NCBI GenBank assembly: GCA_002422175.1
Contig: DITR01000199.1
Span: 1 to 15,224, forward strand
Length of the DNA: 15,224 nt
Source of the DNA: Alcaligenaceae bacterium UBA6179
GTDB taxonomy: Bacteria > Pseudomonadota > Gammaproteobacteria > Burkholderiales > Burkholderiaceae_B
Reading direction: 5' to 3'
The notes below the pieces were generated by a model. It worked only from the letters and a program-made list of their open reading frames with translations, did not search any database and was not told the origin of the DNA. Positions 1 to 7,210 of the stretch are shown piece after piece. Position numbers and translations under genes: made by a program. Each line of letters opens with the position of its first letter. The stretch's first letter is position 1.

Positions 1-690
1 ATTATTTCTGAAAGCGGTTGGTATCAAGTGCTGGTCTTTACCCGCACCAAGCATGGCGCAAACCGCCTTGCTGAAAAACTAGTCAAAGATGGCTTAACCG
101 CTGCCGCAATTCATGGCAACAAGAGCCAAGCCGCCCGCACCCGTGCACTAGAAGACTTTAAATCAGGTAAGGTTGCGGTCTTGGTCGCCACCGATATTGC
201 GGCGCGCGGTATCGATATTGATCAATTGCCTCAAGTGGTCAATTTTGAACTACCCAACGTACCAGAAGACTACGTTCACCGCATTGGCCGTACCGGTCGT
301 GCGGGTTCATCAGGCTCGGCCCTGTCACTGGTCGATCGCGATGAGGTCAAATACCTTAAAGCAATTGAACGCGTCATCAAACGCACCATTCCGCAAGCGC
401 CCGCCCCAACTGGCTGGACACCTTCTGCACCCAATGCGGCTGACAACGCCCCACGCCCTCCGCAACAACGTCGCTCAAGTCCCCGCCGTGAAGGTGCCCC
501 GAGCAGCGGCAATGCGGGTCAAAGTCGCTCACCGTCAGGCAGTGGCCGTTCTGGCCCGGCCTCTGGATATGGCGCAGGTGCCAACCCTGGCTCGCGATCT
601 GCGCCACGTTCTGGTCCAAGTGGCGCGCCACGTTCGGCCCCACGCAGTGGCGCCAGAACGTCTTCAAGGCCTTCTTCAAACTCTCGTTAA
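1..690 (+). CDS. rhlE: ATP-dependent RNA helicase RhlE, DEAD-box family (5' end missing)
   Basis: This is the C-terminal part (229 codons) of a DEAD-box RNA helicase; the frame is open to the left edge, so the ATP-binding RecA-like domain lies outside the window. What remains is the second RecA-like domain: motif IV region 'LVFTRTKHGANRLAEKL', motif V 'ATDIAARGID' and motif VI 'HRIGRTGRAG', whose arginines contact ATP and RNA. After about residue 130 of the visible part comes a low-complexity tail of about 100 residues rich in Pro, Ser, Gly, Ala and Arg, ending in RSAPRSG-like units. Such basic tails bind RNA non-specifically in RhlE and related helicases. Known members remodel RNA in ribosome assembly and in cold adaptation. 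The RhlE subfamily, rather than RhlB, SrmB or DeaD, is chosen from the motif IV-VI wording and is likely, not certain. A terminator follows directly. Confidence 0.9.
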   Translation: MISESGWYQVLVFTRTKHGANRLAEKLVKDGLTAAAIHGNKSQAARTRALEDFKSGKVAVLVATDIAARGIDIDQLPQVVNFELPNVPEDYVHRIGRTGRAGSSGSALSLVDRDEVKYLKAIERVIKRTIPQAPAPTGWTPSAPNAADNAPRPPQQRRSSPRREGAPSSGNAGQSRSPSGSGRSGPASGYGAGANPGSRSAPRSGPSGAPRSAPRSGARTSSRPSSNSR

Positions 691-701
691 ATGTCTGATT
701 A

Positions 702-738
702 GGTACCCCTTTAAAATTCATTGAAGGGGTACCTTTTT
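702..738 (+). terminator. Rho-independent terminator after rhlE
   Basis: A perfect 10-bp stem, GGTACCCCTT (702-711) with AAGGGGTACC (724-733), encloses a loop of about 12 bases and is followed directly by five T (734-738). It starts 12 bases after the rhlE stop codon, so it should end the rhlE transcript and separate it from prfC. Confidence 0.85.
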
Positions 739-774
739 GTATCGGTACTTTTTTTATCTGTACCTTTTTCTTTA
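729..774 (+). repeat. Three tandem copies of a 15-16 bp unit, GTACCTTTTT-like
   Basis: Three adjacent units begin GTACCTTTTT (729), GTACTTTTTT (745) and GTACCTTTTT (760), with a period of 16 and 15 bases; the first two continue as TATC. The first unit is the 3' arm and T tract of the rhlE terminator, so the terminator tail appears to have been tandemly duplicated. The array ends 12 bases before the prfC ATG and would be its 5' untranslated region or spacer. Confidence 0.7.
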
Positions 775-786
775 AGCATATTGTCG

Positions 787-2406
787 ATGTCGAACTCTTC
801 AATCTCTCAAGAAGTAAAGCGCCGCAGAACCTTTGCGATTATTTCGCATCCTGATGCTGGCAAAACGACCCTAACAGAAAAGATTTTGCTGTTTGCTGGG
901 GCGATTCAAATTGCCGGTAGCGTCAAAGCCCGCAAAGCATCGCGCCATGCGGCCTCTGACTGGATGGAAATTGAAAAGCAACGAGGCATATCAGTCGCAT
1001 CGTCAGTGATGCAAATTGAATATCGTGACTGTGTTATCAATTTACTTGACACCCCCGGTCACCAAGATTTTTCTGAAGACACTTACCGGGTTTTAACAGC
1101 TGTTGATGCCGCATTGATGGTGATTGATGCCGCCAATGGTGTCGAACCACAAACCATTCGTTTGCTACAAGTCTGCCGGGCTCGCAACACGCCCATCATC
1201 ACCTTTATTAACAAGCTTGACCGCGAAGTGCGCGAGCCGCTTGATCTATTGGCTGAAATTGAACAGCACTTGGGTATGGATACCGTTCCTTTCTCTTGGC
1301 CGATCGGTATGGGTAAGTCGTTTGGTGGTGTGTTTGACCTGCAGCGCAATCAAATGCGGGTTTTTAAGCCGGGCCAAGCACGTCGTGATGATGAAAAAGA
1401 TGACGTCATTAAAGGGCTCAACAACCCAGACATCGCCGAACGTTTTGGTCAAGCTTTTACACAAGCCAAATCTGAAATCGAGCTCATTCAAGCTGCCGTG
1501 CCGCCTTTCGATCACGCAGCCTTTTTAGCCGGCAAACAAACCCCTGTTTTGTTTGGTTCAGCGATTAATAACTTTGGTATACAAGAGGTGCTTGACACCT
1601 TAGTTGAACAAGCGCCGCCGCCAGGCCCACGAGAGTCGCTTGAGCGCTTAATTGAACCCACTGAATCTAAGTTTTCAGGGGTTGTTTTTAAAGTTCAAGC
1701 CAACATGGACCCTGCACACCGTGATCGAGTCGCCTTTGTTAGGGTAAGTTCAGGCCGTTTTGAGCGGGGCATGCGTCTTAAAGTCAGCCGTAACAATAAA
1801 GAAATTAGACCAAACAACGTCGTATCGTTTTTATCGCAACGTCGTGAATTGGTTGATGAAGCCTTTGCAGGTGATGTGATTGGTATTCCTAATCACGGTA
1901 TTTTGCATTTAGGTGACGTGCTGACAGAAGGCGAAATATTGCACTTTAAAGGGTTACCCTTTTTTGCACCTGAGTTATTTCAAGCAGTTGAAGTCAAAGA
2001 CCCCTTACGAATTAAACAATTGCGTATAGGCTTGACCCAACTAGGAGAAGAAGGCGCTATTCAGGTCTTTAAACCCGTCGCTGCAGGCGGTGCCATGCTA
2101 TTGGGCGCTGTGGGGCAGTTGCAGTTTGAAGTGGTTGCGCATCGACTTAAAGCCGAGTACGGCGTTGAAGCACGCTTGATGCCATCGCGCTACAGTATGG
2201 CTCGCTGGGTCAGTGCTGCTGACCCCAAAATACTTAAGGCGTTTCTTGAGGTCAATGCGCCAAATATTGCTTATGACGTCATTGATGCACCTGCTTTTAT
2301 GGCAACCTCGGCGGCTCAATTGCGGGTTGCAAAAGAGCGGCATCCCGATGTACATTTTCATACCATGCGGGAACATGGTGGTCAGGCCTCTGCTAACGAC
2401 ACTTAA
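787..2406 (+). CDS. prfC: Peptide chain release factor 3 (RF3), translational GTPase
   Basis: RF3 is the GTPase that releases RF1 and RF2 from the ribosome after peptide release. The 539-residue product fits the family (about 530). The GTPase motifs are all present: P-loop HPDAGKTT (21-28), switch I RGISVASS (66-73), DTPGH (88-92), NKLD (142-145) and a G5-like GSAINNFG. The RF3-specific beta-barrel and C-terminal domains follow. The ATG at 787 gives the canonical family start (MSNSSISQEVKRRRTFAIISH). The frame is also open back to a TTG at 721, but that extension translates the terminator and T-rich repeats into a false hydrophobic leader, so I reject it. I see no clear Shine-Dalgarno sequence before 787. 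The gene stands alone between the rhlE terminator and an unrelated membrane protein gene. Confidence 0.96.
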   Translation: MSNSSISQEVKRRRTFAIISHPDAGKTTLTEKILLFAGAIQIAGSVKARKASRHAASDWMEIEKQRGISVASSVMQIEYRDCVINLLDTPGHQDFSEDTYRVLTAVDAALMVIDAANGVEPQTIRLLQVCRARNTPIITFINKLDREVREPLDLLAEIEQHLGMDTVPFSWPIGMGKSFGGVFDLQRNQMRVFKPGQARRDDEKDDVIKGLNNPDIAERFGQAFTQAKSEIELIQAAVPPFDHAAFLAGKQTPVLFGSAINNFGIQEVLDTLVEQAPPPGPRESLERLIEPTESKFSGVVFKVQANMDPAHRDRVAFVRVSSGRFERGMRLKVSRNNKEIRPNNVVSFLSQRRELVDEAFAGDVIGIPNHGILHLGDVLTEGEILHFKGLPFFAPELFQAVEVKDPLRIKQLRIGLTQLGEEGAIQVFKPVAAGGAMLLGAVGQLQFEVVAHRLKAEYGVEARLMPSRYSMARWVSAADPKILKAFLEVNAPNIAYDVIDAPAFMATSAAQLRVAKERHPDVHFHTMREHGGQASANDT

Positions 2407-2424
2407 TACGTGTCTGTTTGAATT

Positions 2425-2454
2425 TAAACAAAGAATATTTGAATTCACTACAAT
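2425..2454 (+). promoter_or_regulatory. Candidate sigma-70 promoter with -10 box 7 bases before the start codon
   Basis: A TACAAT -10 box (2449-2454) lies seven bases before the ATG at 2462. A weak -35, TAAACA (2425-2430), is spaced 18 bases away and matches the consensus at four of six positions. A transcript from here would begin at or next to the ATG. The -10 box is good, the -35 poor, and no other promoter or ribosome binding site is evident. Confidence 0.35.
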
Positions 2455-2461
2455 CAACATC

Positions 2462-3115
2462 ATGTCTTGGCGATTTTTAATCATTTTTTTGGTCATTATG
2501 CTAGCCGCTGCAGGCATGGCAGGCGTTGGGGTAGGTGAGTGGTTAGTCGCTAAAGCACCCGGCGCCTTAGATGCCACGCGAACCAATCTACCAGAGCCCG
2601 AAAGCAAAACCGTACGCGATGCGTCAGGGCGGGTCATTATTCCTGAAGCGCCGCAACCCCTGATTGATGGTGGCTTAGGTGTTCCGCCGCAGGCCAAAGC
2701 GCAATTGTGGGAAGTTCAACCGAACTCTTTATTTGATGGGTTCATTGATCCCATGGTCATCATTTCTCGCGATGGTCAGTCTTATACCGTTGGCGATATG
2801 TTGTCAAAAGCAGGGCAAGATCTACCCCAAGGCCCGACCGACATACAAACACTTGATGTCACGCAGGTTGGTGCGGTCAGTTCTACTGCCGCGCCTAACG
2901 CTTCTAGCCCTAAACCTTTACCCTTGCCACCCCAATTAGCTCAGTCAGCGACACCCCGCCAAACACTGTCGTGGCAAGATCAACTCAAAGAAGCCGTTGA
3001 AAAGTGCGATGCCGGTAGTTTTTTTGATTTGCCATCCTGCATGGAACGAGCCCGCGACAGATTCTGTACACCGAACAACGCTTGGGGCAAACACCCCCTT
3101 TGCCCAGCGCGTTAA
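2462..3115 (+). CDS. Hypothetical membrane-anchored protein with a C-terminal four-cysteine motif
   Basis: I do not recognise this 217-residue protein. Residues 5-24 form one hydrophobic segment (FLIIFLVIMLAAAGMAGVGV), either a signal anchor or an uncleaved signal peptide, which would place the rest in the periplasm. The middle is rich in Pro, Ala, Ser and Gln, with a linker around 141-168. The last 40 residues are compact and contain four cysteines (C182, C193, C202, C214) in the pattern KCDxGxFFDLPSC...RFCTPNNAWG...PLCP. In an oxidising compartment they could form two disulphides; that is inference. The ATG at 2462 is chosen because the hydrophobic segment begins there; the open frame further upstream runs out of phase through the end of prfC. 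It has its own weak promoter and is convergent with rpoN. Confidence 0.75.
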   Translation: MSWRFLIIFLVIMLAAAGMAGVGVGEWLVAKAPGALDATRTNLPEPESKTVRDASGRVIIPEAPQPLIDGGLGVPPQAKAQLWEVQPNSLFDGFIDPMVIISRDGQSYTVGDMLSKAGQDLPQGPTDIQTLDVTQVGAVSSTAAPNASSPKPLPLPPQLAQSATPRQTLSWQDQLKEAVEKCDAGSFFDLPSCMERARDRFCTPNNAWGKHPLCPAR

Positions 3116-3179
3116 ACATACGTATTTCACTTCAATCTAAAAGTGTAGCCGTCATACTTACGACATGATCAATACGTGA

Positions 3180-4568
3180 TTATTTAACAACCCGATCTTT
3201 ATGATTACCCTTTTGCGCCCCAGCCTGCGACTTACGTAAAGCAGCAACGGGTATTCGCAAACTCTCACGGTACTTTGCGATGGTGCGCCGAGCAACGTGA
3301 ATACCTTCTTTTTCGAGCAAAACAGTGAGTTGTGCGTCAGACAAAGGCTTGAGTGTATTTTCTTGTTCAATCAGTTGACCAATACGCGATTGAATGGCGG
3401 TTGATGAGATATTTTGACCGTCGTCGGTGTTCATGCTGGTTGAAAAAAACTTTTTTAATTCAACCGTACCCATTGGTGTCAAAATAAATTTCTGTGTCGT
3501 GGCTCGCGAAATGGTTGATTCATGCATACCAAGTTCGGCTGCGACTTCACGTAAAGTCAAAGGACGTACAGCGCCCCAGCCTTGCTCAAAAAACAATTGT
3601 TGATGCGTCACAACCACTTTTGAAACTCGTAAAATCGTGTCAAAGCGTTGTCCCACACTTTTTATGAACCCTTTCGCATGTTGCATTTTTTGCATTAATT
3701 CGGTGTGCAAACCACGCTTGCTTTCAGTCAGCACGTGGGCATACTCAGTATTGATACGTAACTTTGGCATCACCGCTTCATTTAGCATGGGCACCCACGT
3801 TGCATTCACTTTACGAACAATGACATCGGGAATGGCATAGTCCGCTTCAGGGGTTGTCCAATGACTGGCAGGTCTAGGGTTTAGTTTTAACAGTAGGGCG
3901 TGAATACGCCTAATCATCGCTTCATCTGTTTGCAACAAGCTGGCTAATCGAACAGTGTTGCCAGTTGCCAACACACTCAAGTGTTGACGACACAATTGAT
4001 GTGCCAGCGTAAGCTCAGGCGTCCCGACCCATTCTGGACAATGCTCTGGCACCCAGTAGGTCAGTTGCAAATCTAAGCATTCAGCCAAATCTCTTGCACC
4101 GACACCACATGGGTCAAAGGTTTGCAACTGATCAAGGGCGCGCCTCAATGCCGCATTTGGCTCTTCAACATAGGGTGAAATCATTTCGACTATTTCATCA
4201 AAATCTTGTGACAACCAACCCGATTCGTCAAGGTTTTCAATCAAAATCTTGACCAGCATTGCTTCATTATCTGGTAGATTGCGAATCACACCGAGTTGCT
4301 CAAGTAAATGATCGCGCAAGGTAATCGGTTGAGCAGACTCGGGTCGATCGCTTGAATCATCGTCTTGTCGCTGACTGACAGAATTTGATATGGTTGCCGT
4401 AATTGCTATAGTTTCAGTTCGTTCAAGCATCGGGTTATCGTCAAGCGCTTTAACAATTTCCTCTTCAAGGTCGAGCGCAGACAATTGCAAAACCTTGAGA
4501 GATTGTTGCAAAGCGGGTGTCATGGTCAAATTTTGACCGGTACGAAGTTCAAAAAATTGGCTAGCCAT
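3180..4568 (-). CDS. rpoN: RNA polymerase sigma-54 factor RpoN
   Basis: RpoN directs RNA polymerase to -24/-12 promoters that need AAA+ activators, often for nitrogen, motility or carbon-use genes. The 462-residue protein has the full family architecture. Region I is near the N-terminus (LRTGQNLTMTPALQQSLKVL) and interacts with the activator. A short acidic region II (about 51-82, with DDDSSD) and the core-binding domain follow. A helix-turn-helix lies at about 336-360 (LREVAAELGMHESTISRAT). The RpoN box ARRTIAKYRE (426-435) reads the -24 element. The ATG at 4568 gives the usual family start (MASQFFELRTGQ); an in-frame ATG 17 codons upstream would lie inside the divergent gene and adds non-conserved residues. 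It lacks its usual lptB and hpf/ptsN neighbours. No clear Shine-Dalgarno is seen. Some Burkholderiales carry two rpoN copies, so this could be a second one. Confidence 0.95.
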   Translation of the reverse strand: MASQFFELRTGQNLTMTPALQQSLKVLQLSALDLEEEIVKALDDNPMLERTETIAITATISNSVSQRQDDDSSDRPESAQPITLRDHLLEQLGVIRNLPDNEAMLVKILIENLDESGWLSQDFDEIVEMISPYVEEPNAALRRALDQLQTFDPCGVGARDLAECLDLQLTYWVPEHCPEWVGTPELTLAHQLCRQHLSVLATGNTVRLASLLQTDEAMIRRIHALLLKLNPRPASHWTTPEADYAIPDVIVRKVNATWVPMLNEAVMPKLRINTEYAHVLTESKRGLHTELMQKMQHAKGFIKSVGQRFDTILRVSKVVVTHQQLFFEQGWGAVRPLTLREVAAELGMHESTISRATTQKFILTPMGTVELKKFFSTSMNTDDGQNISSTAIQSRIGQLIEQENTLKPLSDAQLTVLLEKEGIHVARRTIAKYRESLRIPVAALRKSQAGAQKGNHKDRVVK

Positions 4569-4577
4569 GGGTACAAT
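4548..4577 (+). promoter_or_regulatory. Candidate promoter for the 4584 membrane gene, overlapping the rpoN start
   Basis: A TACAAT -10 box (4572-4577) and a TTCAAA -35 (4548-4553, four of six) are separated by 18 bases. The -35 lies inside the first codons of rpoN on the other strand. The -10 box ends six bases before the ATG at 4584, so the transcript would have almost no leader. Confidence 0.4.
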
Positions 4578-4583
4578 ACATAA

Positions 4584-5192
4584 ATGAATGCTGCAACGCG
4601 ATATTCGACTGTACAGCAAGACGCAAGGTTTCTTGCATCTTTGGTAAGACGGCTTTTATGGGTTCGTCTGGTTTGGCGCGCCTTGGTGCTGATTGCAAGC
4701 CTTGGGCTTGGCGTAATATTAGCAAAATGGGTGCTCAATTTTGGTGCACAAGTGAGCTATGCGGGTCTTGAAACGCTTGGCCCACAAGTGGTGTCCGTTC
4801 TCACACGCATCAACCCTTATATTTGGTGGGCTATTGTGATGGTGGGCGTTCTCATCATGCTGTCGTGGCTACGCCTTGGTTATCAACACAGTCTGACCGC
4901 AGGTAAGGCAACGATTGTCTCTATTACCGACACTCAGATGATCGTTTCAAGGGTTTCTAATAACACCTTAGATGTTATTCAATGGGTCTGGGATGCCGAT
5001 CGTAGCCCACTAACCGTGGGTGATTTACAACGCGCCATGAAGTTGGCACGTAATGGTAAGGCCGATCAACTTAAGTTGGCACGCGCACAAGCGCAGCTTC
5101 TTGAAAGTGCCTTATCTAGCCCATCACATGACATTAAAAGCGTCTTGTCAGAGCCCTCAACTAAGACGGAACCCATTTTAATTAAGCCATAA
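4584..5192 (+). CDS. Hypothetical inner-membrane protein with two transmembrane helices
   Basis: I do not recognise this 202-residue protein. It has a basic N-terminus and two hydrophobic helices, about residues 29-52 (VWRALVLIASLGLGVILAKW) and 79-97 (YIWWAIVMVGVLIMLSW). A soluble C-terminal half of about 100 residues follows, with heptad-like Ala, Leu and Lys around 145-175. Basic residues before helix 1 and after helix 2 (WLRLGYQHSL) suggest that both ends face the cytoplasm. The ATG at 4584 lies 15 bases from the divergent rpoN start, so the two genes have overlapping control regions. That is the only functional hint, and it may be accidental. The leuA leader follows its stop. Confidence 0.75.
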   Translation: MNAATRYSTVQQDARFLASLVRRLLWVRLVWRALVLIASLGLGVILAKWVLNFGAQVSYAGLETLGPQVVSVLTRINPYIWWAIVMVGVLIMLSWLRLGYQHSLTAGKATIVSITDTQMIVSRVSNNTLDVIQWVWDADRSPLTVGDLQRAMKLARNGKADQLKLARAQAQLLESALSSPSHDIKSVLSEPSTKTEPILIKP

Positions 5193-5252
5193 AAGCTCAA
5201 TATGCCAGCAATAAAACTTGCAGATTGGCTCATTTTATGTTTGACTATAGGT

Positions 5253-5390
5253 ATGAGTAAACTTTCTCATCTCACACCGTTTGATGCAACCCCCTTGTTT
5301 AAAGGTTGTATCTGCGCGTCTAAATTACCTACCTGCGCCTCTGCATTGCTTCGACTAGACCTAATGATCGGTTGCCGGGCCTCGCGCTAA
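5253..5390 (+). CDS. Candidate leu leader peptide (45 codons)
   Basis: A short frame starting at ATG 5253 ends at TAA 5388-5390. Eight of its 45 residues are leucine, and four of the six at positions 32-37 are (LLRLDL). They are encoded ttg ctt cga cta gac cta and lie just ahead of the 5' arm of the hairpin at 5370. The stop codon falls in the hairpin loop, as in classical leader peptides. CTA codons are also used as regulatory codons in enterobacterial leu leaders. The frame is open back to ATG 5202, and no good ribosome binding site marks either start, so the exact start is uncertain. At 45 residues it is long for a leader peptide and holds four cysteines. It could instead be a chance frame. 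Confidence 0.45.
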   Translation: MSKLSHLTPFDATPLFKGCICASKLPTCASALLRLDLMIGCRASR

Positions 5391-5408
5391 CGTGGCCGCT
5401 CGGCAACC
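5370..5408 (+). promoter_or_regulatory. Hairpin overlapping the end of the leader peptide, attenuator-like
   Basis: GGTTGCCG (5370-5377) pairs perfectly with CGGCAACC (5401-5408). An inner GGCC (5378-5381) pairs with GGCC (5394-5397) across a three-base bulge, giving 12 base pairs. The 3' arm can instead pair downstream: GGCAA (5402-5406) with TTGCC (5411-5415). The two structures exclude each other. The T5 tract lies 12 bases after the large stem, too far for a textbook terminator, so whether control is by termination, pausing or translation coupling is open. Confidence 0.55.
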
Positions 5409-5525
5409 CATTGCCACAGGTTTTTAGTCTACTTATTTATACCCTTCAGCATTATTAAATATCAACGTATGACAAAAGTGATTAAGCCATTGTCGACTGA
5501 TATTCACGTTATGAGGTTTTAAAAA

Positions 5526-7208
5526 ATGCTTTCAAATCCAGCTAAAAAATATATTCCTTTCAAGCCTTTTGAGCACGATTTTTCAGCGCGTACTTGGCCT
5601 AGCAAACGCATTACGCATCCGCCTATCTGGATGAGTACAGATTTGCGCGATGGTAATCAGTCGCTGATTGAGCCCATGAGCGTTGAGCGTAAATTGCGGT
5701 TTTTTGATTTGTTGCTTCGCATCGGTTTTAAAGAGATTGAGGTGGGCTTTCCATCAGCATCACAAACTGACTTTGATTTTGTTCGCAAACTGGTTGATGA
5801 AAATCGCATACCTGACGATGTCACGATCATTGCACTCACACAAGCGCGAGCTGATTTAATTGATCGCACCGTTGATGCCGCTGCGGGCGCTAAGCGTGCC
5901 ATGATTCATGTTTACAACGCCACCGCACCATCTTTCAGAAAAATTGTTTTTAATATGTCACGTGAGCAAGTCATTCAGTTTGCGACTGATGGCACACGTT
6001 TTGTAAAAGAAAGCATCAAGCGCTACCCACAAACTGATTGGCGATATCAGTATTCGCCTGAAGTGTTCAGCACGACTGAACCCGACTTTGCGCTTGAGGT
6101 GTGTAATGCTGTGACTGAAGCTTGGCAGCCTACGATTGACAAGAAAATCGTTTTTAACTTGCCCGCCACCATCGAGGCCACCACACCCAATATGTATGCT
6201 GATCAAATTGAGTACATGCATACTCATTTGAATAAGCGTGATTGCATTGTTGTGAGTGTTCATCCACATAACGACCGCGGCACCGCTGTGGCGGCTGCTG
6301 AATTGGCCATCATGGCTGGCGCTGACAGGGTCGAGGGTTGCTTGTTTGGAAATGGTGAGCGCACAGGTAACGTTGATTTGGTTACGCTTGCTTTGAACTT
6401 GTATACGCAAGGCATTCACCCCGGTTTAGATTTTTCTGATATCGATGAAGTCGTTCGTGGCGTTGAGTATTGCAACCAACTGCCGGTTCACCCTCGTCAC
6501 CCGTATGCAGGTGATTTGGTCTTTACCGCTTTTTCGGGTTCACACCAAGATGCGATCAAAAAAGGCTTTGCCATACAAAAGCCCGATGCCATTTGGGAAG
6601 TACCCTATTTGCCCATTGACCCTGCCGATGTGGGGCGCAATTATGATGCGGTCATTCGCGTTAATAGCCAATCGGGCAAGGGTGGTGTGTCGTATTTACT
6701 TGAGCAAGAACATGGCATGGTTTTACCGCGTCGTTTGCAAATTGAGTTTAGCCGCGCCATTCAACGGGTGACGGATGAAACCGGCAAAGAAGTCAATGCT
6801 GAAGCGGTCTACAGTATTTTTGATAAAGAATATTTGTCACAAACACACCCTTGGAAACTGGTTAAACACAGCATCACCGGCAACCCCAATGGTGCTGAAG
6901 GTCAAACCTTTTCTATTGATGTTATGTTTGACATTGATGGCGAGAAAAAAACCCTTCAAGGCTATGGTGATGGGGCCATTTCAGCGTTTGTAAATAGCTT
7001 AGGCTTACCGTTGCGTATCGTTGATTATCATGAGCACGCTATTGGCTCAGGTACCGACACACGGGCCGCTTGCTATGTTGAAGTCAAAATGGGTGACCAC
7101 CCATCAGGGTTTGGTGTGGCAACTGATCGAGATATTGTGACGGCATCTTTTAAGGCCGTATTGAGCGCGGTTAACCGTCATATTGCGCAACAGCTTGTTA
7201 CTGTCTAA
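5526..7208 (+). CDS. leuA: 2-isopropylmalate synthase (long, yeast/mycobacterial type)
   Basis: LeuA condenses acetyl-CoA with 2-oxoisovalerate, the first committed step of leucine synthesis. The 560-residue length and the wording fit the long LeuA type of Mycobacterium and yeast, which many proteobacteria also have. The TIM-barrel catalytic domain contains STDLRDGNQ (37-45, with catalytic Arg41 and metal ligand Asp42), the metal-binding HPHND (246-250) and the signature GCLFGNGERTGN (271-282). From about residue 430 to the end lies the LeuA dimer or allosteric domain that binds leucine in homologues, including GYGDGAISAFVNSL and a GTDTRAACYVEV segment. The ATG at 5526 has a good ribosome binding site, GAGG, nine bases upstream. 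The gene stands alone and ends two bases from the convergent DUF4936 gene. Expression is probably controlled by the leader described above. Confidence 0.96.
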   Translation: MLSNPAKKYIPFKPFEHDFSARTWPSKRITHPPIWMSTDLRDGNQSLIEPMSVERKLRFFDLLLRIGFKEIEVGFPSASQTDFDFVRKLVDENRIPDDVTIIALTQARADLIDRTVDAAAGAKRAMIHVYNATAPSFRKIVFNMSREQVIQFATDGTRFVKESIKRYPQTDWRYQYSPEVFSTTEPDFALEVCNAVTEAWQPTIDKKIVFNLPATIEATTPNMYADQIEYMHTHLNKRDCIVVSVHPHNDRGTAVAAAELAIMAGADRVEGCLFGNGERTGNVDLVTLALNLYTQGIHPGLDFSDIDEVVRGVEYCNQLPVHPRHPYAGDLVFTAFSGSHQDAIKKGFAIQKPDAIWEVPYLPIDPADVGRNYDAVIRVNSQSGKGGVSYLLEQEHGMVLPRRLQIEFSRAIQRVTDETGKEVNAEAVYSIFDKEYLSQTHPWKLVKHSITGNPNGAEGQTFSIDVMFDIDGEKKTLQGYGDGAISAFVNSLGLPLRIVDYHEHAIGSGTDTRAACYVEVKMGDHPSGFGVATDRDIVTASFKAVLSAVNRHIAQQLVTV

Positions 7209-7210
7209 CG

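Larger units (their letters stand above)
5193..5525 (+). promoter_or_regulatory. leuA leader region (333 bases without a conventional gene)
   Basis: This stretch holds a candidate leucine-rich leader peptide (5253-5390), a strong hairpin (5370-5408), a competing small hairpin (5402-5415) and a T5 tract (5421-5425). About 100 AT-rich bases then run up to the leuA ribosome binding site, GAGG at 5513-5516. An upstream CAACC (5287-5291) can pair with GGTTG (5304-5308), and the same words recur in the main hairpin, so several foldings compete. I could not identify a convincing promoter. TATGTT (5236-5241) and TATAGG (5246-5251) are weak -10 candidates, and TTGCCA-17-TATTTA (5411-5439) would start transcription after the hairpin. 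The layout resembles ribosome-mediated attenuation of leucine genes in other proteobacteria. Confidence 0.5.

Noticed and set aside
721..786. Upstream TTG start for prfC giving a hydrophobic N-terminus
   Set aside because: The extension is a translation of the terminator arm and T-rich repeats. RF3 proteins start near the ATG at 787 and have no signal peptide.
3128..3145. Small inverted repeat CACTT/AAGTG between the convergent 2462 gene and rpoN
   Set aside because: Only five base pairs, and no T tract on either strand, so not a supportable terminator.
5411..5439. Possible promoter TTGCCA-17-TATTTA between the hairpin and leuA
   Set aside because: The -35 is good but the -10 matches only three of six, and it overlaps the hairpin region. 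It stays an alternative to attenuation but is too weak to list.
5461..5515. Imperfect repeat TATCAACGTATGA / TATTCACGTTATGA ahead of the leuA ribosome binding site
   Set aside because: Several mismatches and only two copies; could be chance in AT-rich sequence.
5958..6419. Minus-strand open frame inside leuA
   Set aside because: It is a shadow of the well-conserved leuA catalytic domain, with no recognisable protein and no ribosome binding site.
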